DNA of 64,000 nt from Bdellovibrionaceae bacterium UBA2339 (GTDB taxonomy: Bacteria; Bdellovibrionota; Bdellovibrionia; Bdellovibrionales; JAMPXM01). Below the pieces are notes generated by a model, which was not told where the DNA came from, did not search any database, and worked only from the letters and a program-made list of their open reading frames with translations. The translations under genes were made by a program, and so were the position numbers. Positions 8,115 through 17,300 of the stretch are shown here, piece after piece (positions within the stretch are counted from its first letter, which is position 1; the number at the start of each line of letters is the position of its first letter). The stretch lies in NCBI GenBank assembly GCA_002344785.1, contig DDUL01000047.1, positions 1 to 64,000 on the forward strand. The letters are read 5' to 3'.

Positions 8115-8969
8115 ATGTTCAGAACCAACGACGACAAAATTGGAGTTCAAGCTGGCAAAGTGGCCGCGTCGGCGTGTCTCTTTGGCCTCGCTCTGCTGCT
8201 CGGTGGCTATCAAAACTGTTCGACGAAATTTGATATGGCCGCGACCGATCAGTTTAAGAGTCTCAATTGTGATGAAGGTGAATGCGGCGACTCGCATGAC
8301 CATGCTGATGAGAACCGCGGCCTGCTCGCGGGGCATTTCGACTTCGATACCGCGGGCAAAGTCTATTCATCGCGTGAGGGTCGGACCACTCGACATGAGC
8401 ATGCGTACGACGACACCCACGATCTCACGCATGTGGACTTCTTTAACATGCGACACTCCTCGCATCACTCGGATCGGAAGTTTCTGCAAATTCGCGACGC
8501 TCTCGGTGGCAGCACCTCGAAGGTGTTTGTCATCACGGTCGCAAACGCTGAGCTTTCGCCAGGCGGAATTTTGGAAATCAATGGTGTGGACTATCCGGTG
8601 GTCAGCTATCAGAACTCACAAGATGCGGCCGTTGCAGGTACGGGGCCGGCTCTGGCGCGCTTCTCGCTCGCAGGTGGAGCAACGTCCACGGCCTTGAGCT
8701 CGCTGAAACTTAAGTTTGCCAAAGACGCGATCGTCAAAGGCCAATTGCTGACGACGGTTTGGTGGTGCCCGGTTGAAAACTACCCGGGCGCCAAGGGCGA
8801 ATATCGAAACGGTGCTTTGCTCGTGCAGATTCACGAGATTGAGCGCTTCAAGCTCAACTCCAAGCGTGTCGCGCCATCCGACGGTGGGCTCGTGTGGGAA
8901 GGGATGGTCTTTCACCATCCCAAGGAACTCGACACTTGCTATGGCGGTCACAAGCGCGAGAGAGATTAA
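8115..8969 (+). CDS. Exported lipoprotein-like protein, HEHxYDD domain (paralogue of 6817-7971)
   Basis: The second ATG (8115) is preferred over 8100, giving 284 residues; a TGGGGTAG lies just upstream. The export segment ends LALLLGGYQNCSTKFD, again with an unusual Q-N before the possible lipidated Cys. The domain matches the upstream gene block by block: NRGLLAGHFDF, RHEHAYDDTHDLTHVDF, KVFVITVANAELSPGGILEING, ALSSLKLKF, CPVENYPGAKGEYRNGALLVQIHEI and GGLVWEGMVFHH. Unlike its neighbour it has no acidic Pro-rich spacer. The two genes are tandem duplicates that diverged. The stop overlaps the convergent gene by 4 bases. Function is unknown; the conserved His and Asp residues suggest a metal-binding surface or periplasmic role. 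Confidence 0.7.
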   Translation: MFRTNDDKIGVQAGKVAASACLFGLALLLGGYQNCSTKFDMAATDQFKSLNCDEGECGDSHDHADENRGLLAGHFDFDTAGKVYSSREGRTTRHEHAYDDTHDLTHVDFFNMRHSSHHSDRKFLQIRDALGGSTSKVFVITVANAELSPGGILEINGVDYPVVSYQNSQDAAVAGTGPALARFSLAGGATSTALSSLKLKFAKDAIVKGQLLTTVWWCPVENYPGAKGEYRNGALLVQIHEIERFKLNSKRVAPSDGGLVWEGMVFHHPKELDTCYGGHKRERD

Positions 8970-9490
8970 GCGCCACGCTTGGCCGCAAGTTCCTTCCAGC
9001 CTTCGCGATCAAAAAGAATAACCGCGCGATCACCTGTCGGCTTGAAGAAGTGCACGTATCCAAGTCCAAAACGAGGGTGCCGAACCGGCCCTTCGCGTAG
9101 AGCGGCGCCCATTTGGTAAAGCTGTGGGTCGGTGTGAGGCGCTGTGCTCGAGGCCGGTGGCGCGATCAAATCTCCGTCGGCAGAACGATCAATGAAGAAG
9201 TACTCACCCTGCTTGGCCGTGCGCGGAGCCGCGAGCTGGAGAGGTCGCCAGTTTTCAAACTCAATGATGAACTTTCCATTCATGGGCAGAATGCGCCGAA
9301 CGCTGGCTTTGCCGATAATCTGATTCTGTTTTTGGTGGGTGGCATAAATGTAGATCCACAGCCCGCGGTGATCTTCAATGGCTTCGCGGACTCGGGCCGT
9401 GGTTGTGATGCTGATCAGGCGCTCTTTATCCCATAGATTTTCGAAGCTTTGCTTTTCTTGCGGTGGGTGAACGACGAGATAGAGGCTCAT
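8966..9490 (-). CDS. Unknown cytosolic protein with a C-terminal UvrD/PcrA-tail-like domain
   Basis: A 174-residue soluble protein without signal peptide; AGGAC lies eight bases before the ATG. The N-terminal part (about 1-95) is a beta-rich module containing LISITTTARVREAI, GLWIYIYATHQ and GKASVRRILPMNGKFIIEF, which has the feel of an EVE/PUA-like fold, though I cannot confirm that. The C-terminal part reads PVRHPRFGLGYVHFFKPTGDRAVILFDREGWKEL. It resembles the small Tudor-like tail of PcrA/UvrD helicases (VRHxKFGxGxV...V.F...G.KKL), which contacts RNA polymerase. An RNA- or polymerase-associated role is therefore possible, but it is inference. It is convergent with the lipoprotein gene. Confidence 0.55.
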   Translation of the reverse strand: MSLYLVVHPPQEKQSFENLWDKERLISITTTARVREAIEDHRGLWIYIYATHQKQNQIIGKASVRRILPMNGKFIIEFENWRPLQLAAPRTAKQGEYFFIDRSADGDLIAPPASSTAPHTDPQLYQMGAALREGPVRHPRFGLGYVHFFKPTGDRAVILFDREGWKELAAKRGA

Positions 9491-9670
9491 GCGAGATCGT
9501 CCTTTCGCGGGGATTGAAAGTGTGCGGCGACTTCATGAGTGTGCCAATTCCCAAGTAGGGGGCCGAGTCCAGACGCAACGTTTCGAAGTCGCAAGACACG
9601 GTTGGGTCGCGCGTTGAGAATCGCGTTAAGTACTTGAGTCCACGAAGGGGCGATGGGTCTGGACTTGAAT

Positions 9671-11092
9671 TTAGTCCCGACTGCGGATCACTAACCCACA
9701 CAGGTGTCGCCCATGCGACGCGAGCAAGCTTTCCAAATCACGACAGGACGTCATTTGATCAGTGTCTCGGGATGCGTTTTGCGTGATCGAGCAGAGCATG
9801 TCTCGCCAAGCTCCGTCGACCTCGCTCAGTCGAGCCAGCTCTGTCCACGGAATTGAGCCAGTGTTCAGGCCCGTGATTTGCCGCGTGCAAGCTTCGCGCA
9901 CCTCAGGGGACACGGCATTCGCTCGCTGTTGGACATCGACGCTCTTTGTACGATGGGTCTCTTGAATTTTCACGTAACTGAATGACGCCCAATTCACAGG
10001 CTCTTGCGACAACGCCAGTTCCGCAGGCGCACTCGAGCGGAGCCTTTGCGCTTGCGACCGCAGGCTCGGCTGGGAGTCGCGACTGAGTTGGCGAATGAAA
10101 TTGCGCAAGAAGACTTCGTTGATTTGCGCCGAAGCCGCAGACGGCTGGGCGGATGATCCGTAGGCTTGATTTTGGCGTGCGCGAAGGGGGTGAAGCGGAC
10201 CAAGGTGAACTTGCAGCGAAGTAACTGGACCGAGCCGAGCAGAGGGGGGCGAATGCGGCGAGGCTGTCGGACGCAAGTCGTTGAGCGATCTTTGCCAAGC
10301 CGAGATCCACGATAGAGCCAGCTGAGCGCTGGGAATTTCGCGAGTATTCGTGAAATCTTGGGTCCACGCGATCCACATGTTCATGTGATTTGAGTGCTGG
10401 GTTGGCGACGCTGAGTTCAGCGTCGATTGGAGTTCCGTGGCTTCGCAATGATGCAAAGCCAACCAGGTCAGCTCGAGACTCCAGAGACTGCGCGAATGAC
10501 GGATGCGATCGCGGCAAGCATTTTCAGCAAGCTGAAAGCTCATATGAGGAGTCGCGCCGAGACTCCAGACTTGGGCCACCAATTGCGCTTCACCAGTAAC
10601 TTGTGGACCGCCTGCGATGCAGTCGCAACGGACGAGATCAAGCCGCGAAGATTGGATCATCTCTTGGGACTCGCGCGCGAGAGCCTGTGTGCGGCGATCG
10701 TCGAGCACATCCAAACTGAGTAGTTGGAGATGAGATTGAGAAGGTCGCAGTGATCGAGCTTGAGTTCCTGTGATTTGATCGGCGACAGCCACACGAGGTG
10801 GGGATTCTTCGCGGCGAGGTGAGTTTCGAAAGACTTCAGCGGGACCGATTGGCGTTGACCAGCGCAAAATCCAGGCGGCGTTTCGCTCACCAAGATTGCG
10901 GACTTCCGCGGTGACAGGCAGGTTGAGTGCGGGGGCCTGTCGGGCGCGAAGTTGGGAATCAGTCTGGTCCGCATGCGAAGGACTTAAGATGAGCGCATGT
11001 GCGACGAAGCTCACGACCAAGACAAAGTTAGGGCGAAGTCGTGGGCCCGCATGAGCTGAAGAGTCTTTCAGAATCGAAGCGTTGAAATTCAT
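9671..11092 (-). CDS. Exported protein of unknown function
   Basis: The ATG at 11092 has AAGGG six bases upstream and gives a clear signal peptide (about 14-42, containing FVLVVSFVAHALILSPSHA); the frame is open to 11212. The mature part, about 430 residues, is rich in Ser, Gln, Arg and Ala with few hydrophobic stretches. Cysteines are scattered (CDCIAGG, CEATEL, CRDRIRH, CTRQITG, CSITQNASRD, CRDLESLL, HLCGLV), so disulfides are likely. I recognise no domain. The 180 bases downstream to 9490 hold no supportable gene. It precedes the convergent-side gene at 8966-9490 in the same direction but with a gap too large to call an operon. Confidence 0.6.
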   Translation of the reverse strand: MNFNASILKDSSAHAGPRLRPNFVLVVSFVAHALILSPSHADQTDSQLRARQAPALNLPVTAEVRNLGERNAAWILRWSTPIGPAEVFRNSPRREESPPRVAVADQITGTQARSLRPSQSHLQLLSLDVLDDRRTQALARESQEMIQSSRLDLVRCDCIAGGPQVTGEAQLVAQVWSLGATPHMSFQLAENACRDRIRHSRSLWSLELTWLALHHCEATELQSTLNSASPTQHSNHMNMWIAWTQDFTNTREIPSAQLALSWISAWQRSLNDLRPTASPHSPPSARLGPVTSLQVHLGPLHPLRARQNQAYGSSAQPSAASAQINEVFLRNFIRQLSRDSQPSLRSQAQRLRSSAPAELALSQEPVNWASFSYVKIQETHRTKSVDVQQRANAVSPEVREACTRQITGLNTGSIPWTELARLSEVDGAWRDMLCSITQNASRDTDQMTSCRDLESLLASHGRHLCGLVIRSRD

Positions 11093-11350
11093 GTGCAGCC
11101 CTTGATTCATATTTGAAGACTGGAGCTGGAGCCAATGGCGACGAGCCCAGTGGCCCAGATCAACTGGAAGCCGTGGGCCTGGATCGCAATCTGATTGGAT
11201 AGCAATTCCCATGTTCGAGTCCGCTCAGCTCAGGTCAGCGACATTCGACTCTAAGGTGCTGGCATCGAGCCGCCGTCATGAAATGAGGCGGAAAAGTGGC
11301 GGCTGAGGCAATTTTCCGTAAGGATATGAGCCGCAAAAGTTCGGAGGTGT

Positions 11351-12085
11351 TCAAGGACGGGCTTTGAGGCGAAACACCCCAATGCGTTTCCATTGGAGCA
11401 ACACATCTTCTTCGCGTGGCGAAGCGCCAAGATGGTGAATGACCAAGGGGCGGTGATCAGTGGTTCGTTGATCCGAGACCCAACCCATATGCGTCACCCC
11501 GCCGCCCAAATCCCAGGCGACAATATCGCAAGCGCGGTAGTCGGGTTCGGGCGTGAGGGCGAGGCGATGCTCATGCCGAGCGAAGAAGCGCATGAGATTG
11601 GGAACGCGACGATGATCGATGTTGGGATCAGGGGACGAGGACCACCAAATCTGCGGATAGGCTTCGAAGCTCTCGCGCATGTCGGCGTGAACCTCCATTT
11701 GTAAATCGCGATCGAGGGCGCGAAGGCCTCGTACAATGAGGTCTGAGCAAACGCCGCGATCCAACGGCACATCGCCGCCGGGGTAGGCGAGCTTGCTGTA
11801 GGAGGCGTCGTAGGCTTTGACTTGCTCGGTGAGGGCTCTCGCTCGCTGTAGAATTCTCTGACAGCTTTCCATGGAAAGGCTCACCGAGGCCTTCGACTCA
11901 ATGCTCTCATTGACGAAGCTTTGGATCCATTGGGCCCGACGCGCTGATGGTGAGTGTTTCGCGCGAACGATCGACCAAATCGTTGCACCGGCCTGGAGCA
12001 AGCCGATGAGGATCAAAACGTAGAGACCAATTTTGAGACGAGTGCGTAGATAACTTCCGACTTGATCCGGGCGCATGGGATTCAT
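11351..12085 (-). CDS. DUF1287 family membrane-anchored protein (NlpC/P60-like amidase fold)
   Basis: The protein contains the DUF1287 (E. coli YijF-type) core: YPGGDVPLDRGVCSDLIVR, then RESFEAYPQIWW, DPNIDHRRVPNLMRFF, CDIVAWDLGGGVTHMGWVSD and PLVIHHLG. The Cys in GVCSD and His in GVTHMG are positioned like the Cys-His pair of NlpC/P60 papain-like amidases, so a peptidoglycan amidase role is plausible but unproven. An N-terminal membrane segment (KIGLYVLILIGLLQAGATIW) keeps it in the inner membrane facing the periplasm. The start is uncertain: a GTG at 12157 opens the frame, whereas the ATGs at 12085 and 12076 give a more usual N-terminus. None has a good ribosome site. It is divergent from the Cys-rich secreted gene at 12257. 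Confidence 0.75.
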   Translation of the reverse strand: MNPMRPDQVGSYLRTRLKIGLYVLILIGLLQAGATIWSIVRAKHSPSARRAQWIQSFVNESIESKASVSLSMESCQRILQRARALTEQVKAYDASYSKLAYPGGDVPLDRGVCSDLIVRGLRALDRDLQMEVHADMRESFEAYPQIWWSSSPDPNIDHRRVPNLMRFFARHEHRLALTPEPDYRACDIVAWDLGGGVTHMGWVSDQRTTDHRPLVIHHLGASPREEDVLLQWKRIGVFRLKARP

Positions 12086-12256
12086 TGTTGATGAGCTGGA
12101 CTGAAAATGTCGAGATGAATTGCGGGTCAGGTTAAGTGATTGCGGGCGGTTGCCCACCGTGCTTGACCGACTTTGCTTTGTCGCATTCTACTTGAGGTGC
12201 TCATCTCGAACAGCTTGCTGAGATCCTCAATGCTTGAGCTCGCTTCAGGAGCCACA

Positions 12257-13075
12257 ATGAACACAAGGGTTTGGCCACTCAACTTGTTCCGCCTGTTGCG
12301 AGTCGTATCGCTGAGTCTGGTCGTAGTCTCAGCATTTCCCGAAGGGGCGGTGGCCTGTGAATGCAGTGAGAAGGTGTGGAATGAGCTGCGCACGGCGCCG
12401 GAGAAGGCGCGGATCGCGGCTTTGGTCCGCCGTCGCTCAGCGGAACTGAGTTTGACTTCGCCCGGTGCTGTGAAATCAAACGAACCCGCCAAAGGCCAGC
12501 GAAGCGGCGGCGCAAAGCCTAGCGGATCTGACGGAGTCGTGCCGCTCGAGGTGATTCCGCTCAATGCCACGCCCCTGACGAGCTATAGGAGGAGTGGATC
12601 TTCCTGTGACGTCGAAATTTCCGAAGGACGTCAGTGGTGGCTCTTGTTGTCTCAGAATGAGCCAAACGATGCGCTGAAGAGCTGTCGCACTTTGGTATTC
12701 CCGATCGAGCGCGCCGGGGAATTGATTGATCGTTTGGCCAAGCAGATCCCCAGCACGCCTTTACCCAACCCGGCTTGGTTGATTTGCAATGAAACCACCG
12801 ACTGCGCCATGAGCCCTGAGTCAGGCTGCATAGGTCGCCTCAGTGTCAATCGTCGACATTTGGACCTCGTCCAGCAGTGGCGCAAAAAAGTCGAGCCGAT
12901 GATTTCATGTCCATCACCCGCGGCTCGTCAGGCCAATGCCCAGCAAAAGCCCGGACAAAAACCCGGACAACAACCAGGACAAAAACCAGGACAACAAGCA
13001 TCAGGACAAACAGGCCCATCGACGGGCGAAGAAGTTTTGGGCGAGCCTCGCTGCGTGAATCAACTTTGTCAGTAA
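12257..13075 (+). CDS. Secreted Cys-rich protein, N-terminal CxC family (paralogue 1 of 3)
   Basis: AGGAG five bases before the ATG at 12257 sets the start; the frame is open from 12173. The signal peptide ends EGAVA and the predicted mature protein starts at once with CECSEKVWNEL. Later landmarks shared with 13636-14295 and 20038-20751 are SSCDVEIS, SCRTLVFP, NPAWLICNETTDC, a GC.GRLSVNRR block, KKVEPMISC and a terminal CVNQLC. A mature N-terminal Cys followed by C recalls netrin/TIMP-type domains, and the second half resembles Cys modules of myxobacterial and Bdellovibrio exported proteins. It is longer than the others because of a spacer and a Lys-Pro-Gly-Gln repeat (KPGQKPGQQPGQKPGQQ, about residues 230-247), encoded by a degenerate 12-bp tandem repeat. 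Function unknown. Confidence 0.65.
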   Translation: MNTRVWPLNLFRLLRVVSLSLVVVSAFPEGAVACECSEKVWNELRTAPEKARIAALVRRRSAELSLTSPGAVKSNEPAKGQRSGGAKPSGSDGVVPLEVIPLNATPLTSYRRSGSSCDVEISEGRQWWLLLSQNEPNDALKSCRTLVFPIERAGELIDRLAKQIPSTPLPNPAWLICNETTDCAMSPESGCIGRLSVNRRHLDLVQQWRKKVEPMISCPSPAARQANAQQKPGQKPGQQPGQKPGQQASGQTGPSTGEEVLGEPRCVNQLCQ

Positions 13076-13170
13076 GGACTGTCACTGAATTGAGAAATTC
13101 ATTTTTCTTAGAGAGTGCGAAGCCCACGGGCGAAGCATAAGGTCTACACAAGGAAGAGGAGAAGGCGAAG

Positions 13171-13605
13171 ATGTTCTACTTCAAAACGACGTTGCTCCTG
13201 GCGGCTATGGGTTGTGTCATTCTCTTGGGTTTGAGTTTTGCCTGGAATCTCATGGCCGCACTTCAGGCGCCCTACGTATGGAAAGCCAAGGGGCAAGTGG
13301 TCGAGATCTTGCCGCCACCTGCGGGTGACGCCGATCGAGTTCCTCCCAGCGGCTCGCAAGTTGTCGTCGAGTTCACGGACGCGGTGACCGGACAATTAAA
13401 GCGCGAAGCATTCAATCAGTTTAACTCGGGTGGAGCCACCGTCTTTCACAATCGAAATGTCGGCGACACCGTAGAATTTGAATTGCGCAGCGATTCTCCC
13501 GTTCCGGGCGCTGAGAAGACCCACGCATGGGGCGACGTCGGTAAAGTTGCGTTGATTTTTGGCGGGTCCATCGCAGGAATTGGCGCACTAATTTTATTGT
13601 TTTGA
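13171..13605 (+). CDS. DUF3592-like membrane protein
   Basis: A 144-residue protein with an N-terminal membrane helix (LLLAAMGCVILLGLSFAWNL), an extracytoplasmic beta domain and a C-terminal helix (VALIFGGSIAGIGALILLF). The middle contains KGQVVEILPPP, QVVVEFTDAVTGQLKREAF and VFHNRNVGDTVEFEL, followed by HAWGDVGK. This strand order, with GxV at the first strand and VGDxVxV before the last helix, is that of DUF3592-type proteins, which have no known activity. A purine-rich AAGGAAGAGGAGAAGG lies before the ATG. It sits between two of the three CxC paralogues, in the same direction, with gaps of about 95 and 30 bases. A weak AT-only hairpin with T5 (13086-13106) precedes it. Confidence 0.6.
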   Translation: MFYFKTTLLLAAMGCVILLGLSFAWNLMAALQAPYVWKAKGQVVEILPPPAGDADRVPPSGSQVVVEFTDAVTGQLKREAFNQFNSGGATVFHNRNVGDTVEFELRSDSPVPGAEKTHAWGDVGKVALIFGGSIAGIGALILLF

Positions 13606-13635
13606 AGGGCTCACGCTCATTTCAAGTCGGGAGAC

Positions 13636-14295
13636 ATGATGCGAAGATTGAAAGTGATCGAAGGGATTTCGTTGCGACGATGCGCGATCGTCGCGGGCTC
13701 AGCAATGTTGAGCCTACTGATTTCTGTGAACTCGGCCGAGGCCTGCTCTTGTGTGGCTGGCATTCATGAGCGTTTGATGAACAATCTCGAGCAAGTGAAG
13801 GTCGCGGCTCTTGTTCGCGCACCGACCCACGTTGTCCAAGCCGATGGCAAAATCGCGGTTGATGTGAAGAGCTTCAATGGTTTTCACTTTTCAAGTGTTG
13901 GGCCGTCGAAGTCCACCTGCCACATCGTGCCCCAAGAGGGGCGATGGATGATCGTCATTTCTGAATCGAATCCGGAGACGGGCTTCATTTCGTGCTCCAC
14001 CTATAGTGAGACCTTGAATGTGAAGTCGGAAGCTCTGCAAAAACTAGCCAAGCTCTGGACGCACGGATCTTCGCCCAATCCGATTTGGTCGGTCTGCGAG
14101 AAGGATGCGGAGTGCGTGATGCAACCCGCGACCACGTGCTTGGGTGCGCTGGCGGTGAATCGCAAGAGTCAAACTCAAGCGAAGAACTGGCGAACAACTT
14201 TTGAGCGCGAGTCGAGCTGTGAGGCGACGGCTAACACGAAAAAGGATGCGAAGCTCAGTGCGTTTTGTGATGCAGGAGTCTGCGCGCTCAAGTGA
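13636..14295 (+). CDS. Secreted Cys-rich protein, N-terminal CxC family (paralogue 2 of 3)
   Basis: The message reads GGGAGAC-ATG-ATG, so the second ATG (13639) is better spaced from the ribosome site than the first. The signal peptide ends NSAEA and the mature protein begins CSCVAGIHERL. It is the most compact member, 219 residues in all. Shared blocks are KVAALVRAP, STCHIVPQEGRWMIVIS, SCSTYSETL, PNPIWSVCEKDAEC, TTCLGALAVNRKS, RTTFERESSC and a terminal CDAGVC. The cysteines should form disulfides in the periplasm or outside. The first 90 residues have the CxC...A.I.AL. pattern seen in netrin-like domains, but homology is not established. Its stop lies 34 bases from the convergent 1048-residue lipoprotein gene. 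Confidence 0.65.
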   Translation: MMRRLKVIEGISLRRCAIVAGSAMLSLLISVNSAEACSCVAGIHERLMNNLEQVKVAALVRAPTHVVQADGKIAVDVKSFNGFHFSSVGPSKSTCHIVPQEGRWMIVISESNPETGFISCSTYSETLNVKSEALQKLAKLWTHGSSPNPIWSVCEKDAECVMQPATTCLGALAVNRKSQTQAKNWRTTFERESSCEATANTKKDAKLSAFCDAGVCALK

Positions 14296-14328
14296 TTTGT
14301 CGGCAGGGCATGTGAATTCGCGGAGGGC

Positions 14329-17300
14329 TCAATACCCGTTGTTCGGATAGCCGTAGATGGTGATCCCAGCGGGCCCCGCGCCGGCCGAGTACACACAAGT
14401 GCGGCCGCTATAGTCTCCATGGCCTTGATAGTAGCCAAAGTTGGGTGAGTACAAACAGTGTTCGTTGGCATGACAAAGACCATCGTCATTGCCAATTCCA
14501 TCGTCGAGAATTTCAGCCGCATTGAAGAGGTAGAGCTGGGATGAGTTATCCATGCCGCTGAGTGTGCCGCTCACGGCCGCGGGGCAAGCTGCGCCCACCG
14601 TGAAAGTGCCGTTGGGATTTGTGGCGTCGCCACTGTGATTGCGAACCTTGCCGGCTGTGGACTTAAGACTCCAGTCATAGATGCCGCCAGAGCCGGAGTT
14701 GAACGCATTTGTCAGACTCGCGTTGGCGGTGAAGTTCGTGGCGAAGGTTGTGAGAACGCGTGCGAAGTTCTCAAAATTGATGAAGTCCATACTCGCATAA
14801 TAGCTCAAGCCCGTTGCGCCATTTGTGGCGGCGTTGGTCGTGGTGTTCAATGAGTCATTGGTGTTGCCAACAAAGTCGCTTTCGATCGCCATGTAGGCGG
14901 CGAAGTTACCGCCTTGGGCGTTACAGTTGGTGGCTCCGTTCCAGTCGCAAGCATTGGTGTTTTTGACTAAATGCGTGCCTTGGCTGGTGAGACTGACGCT
15001 GGTGCCACCCCAGATGGGATTGATGTTCGTAGCGACTCCAGCAAATTGCGAAAGCCTAAGATCTGTCGCAACATCATTAATGCCAACGTCTATTCCCCAC
15101 TCCGCATTGGCGACGAGAAATTGGTGCAACTGCGTTCCGGAAGAAGGGTTGAGAATCGAAGCGCCGCTAAAGTACGCTCCGATTACAGTGACGTGTGAAA
15201 CCTTGAGTCCTGTGCCGTCCGTGACGTAAATTCCATTTCCATCTGTGCTGCCATCGCCGGCTCCCGAGATGACACCGCGATAAACCAAGTTGCTCGACGC
15301 GTTTTGGTCTTGCCAGATTCCGTTGGTCACGTTGTTGATGTTGAAGTTCGTAATGGCGTTGCCGGTAACTGGGTTTGTGCCGATCAGTTCAATGCCGGAG
15401 TCAAATCTCGAAATTCGCACTTCGGAAACGCGATTGTAACTGGTCGGTCCGCCCGTGCCCTCTAGCGAGAGGCCAATTGAGGCTGTGCCTCGAATGCCAT
15501 CCCAGTTTGATTTGTAGAGGACATTGAACGTGGAGTCTTTAAGGTAGCTGCCTTCGCGTGTGCCGATAAAAGTGGTGCCCGCAAGAATGGAATTTCGCAC
15601 ACCTCTCCAGTCCGAGGCCATCCAAGTGTTCGAGGCCACGTCCACGAGAAACTTAGAGAGCATCACCCGCAAAAAGCTGGAGCTCACGGCATTGATCAGC
15701 GTGCCGGACGTCACCGACGCGACGTTCACGTCAGCCTCGATCCAAGTGTAGTTTCGACTGCCCATGCAGAATACGGAGATCACCGTTGGTGATGTGGTAC
15801 TTCCTGTGGAGGGATTGCAGTTCGCGGAAGCGCCCGCGGCTAGGTTGATGCTGGCGCCGGCGGCAGTGACCACCGACACATTGTGTGCGGCGATGTTGTA
15901 GCCCTGATTCGTGCCCGACAAATTGATGTTGGTGGCCGTCGCGTAGATTGCGGTGGTTGAGTTAAGTGTTGCGCCTGTGGTCGGGAGAGCCATCACCACG
16001 TTGGACCACCACACAGCTGGACTTGATTGCGCGACCGTCACGCCACTTTTGACAACAGTGATGGAGTTGGTCTTCCACTGTGGGCTTCCCGAAAAGTCGA
16101 TGAGTTGCCGAAGCGGTGAAGTGACATTCATTTTGCTTGTGCGAAGGATCACCGTGGGCGCCATGCTGGTGTCGTCACAAACCCAAGTGAAGGCATTGAG
16201 GGTATCGGTCGCGGTCACGCCTGCACAGCTTCCTAAGCCTAAAGCGAAATCCACGCGACGAAACTCACCAGCGTGAATGCAGCTCGTGGCTCCCGACTCC
16301 GCCATGCCACCGCAGTTCGTGGGCGCCGCGTAGGTCGAGGCCGCTTGAACATAGTCCGTCCATGCGGACTTTCCGGTGTAGAGAGCGCCGACTGTGACGC
16401 TGCCGACAACTGAGTTGGTCGAAAAGCTTCGCGTTGCGGATTGCGCGACACCATTGGCGGTCGCGCTGAGGTTGAGCTGACCACTCGAAGTTCCCACCGT
16501 CGAAGGCGTGTAGCGCACCACAACCGTGCAGCTGGCCTGCGGCGCGAGGCTTGTGCCACAGGTGGTGGATTGCACCGAAAACTCAGTGCCTGTCGAACTC
16601 GCGGCAAAACCTGAGAGCGAGTACACGCTGCTCAGATTGGAAACGGTGAAGCTCGTGTCGGAGAATGTGCCAAAGGCGACGTTCGGCACCAGCGTCGGTG
16701 ACGATACTTGAATCAAGCCGGTCGAGCCCGGAGCGCTCAAGAAGTTGCACGAGTTGATTTTGGTCGTGTCATCTAAGGCCGAGTTCGCTGTGATCTCGAC
16801 ATTGTTTTCACCGGGCGCAATATCCAAAGTTCGTTGCCCGATGAGATAGGGCATGGAGTACTGCGACCAAGTCAGGCTGGGATGTCCCTCCGAGCTGATC
16901 GCAAATTTTTCGCACTGACCGCTCACGAGCTTTAAGCCTGCGACATAGAAGCGCATGCTTTTTCCTGCTGGCACTTCCAAGGTCGCAGTCGATCCTGCGG
17001 CAAACGTCCCAACGAGCTGTCCAAAGCGCATGATTTCCGTGTTCTGTGTGTTTTGGCAGGCGTTGTTCGAAAGCTCAGGGCTACTGCCGCCGACGAAGAC
17101 GGCATAGCAGCCGATCTCACTGAGATTCGCAGGAGTGGCCGAGTTCCAGTTTGGCTCGCTCAGGCTCTGCGCCTGCACACTCAAGGACTTTTCGACCTGA
17201 GAAGCCGAAGCGCCAAAGATCGAGTGATCGGGCGAGCCCACGGGGCTGGATTTGCTATTCGAACTTTTCGTGGTGCTGCCGTTGATTTGGCCTGGAAACT

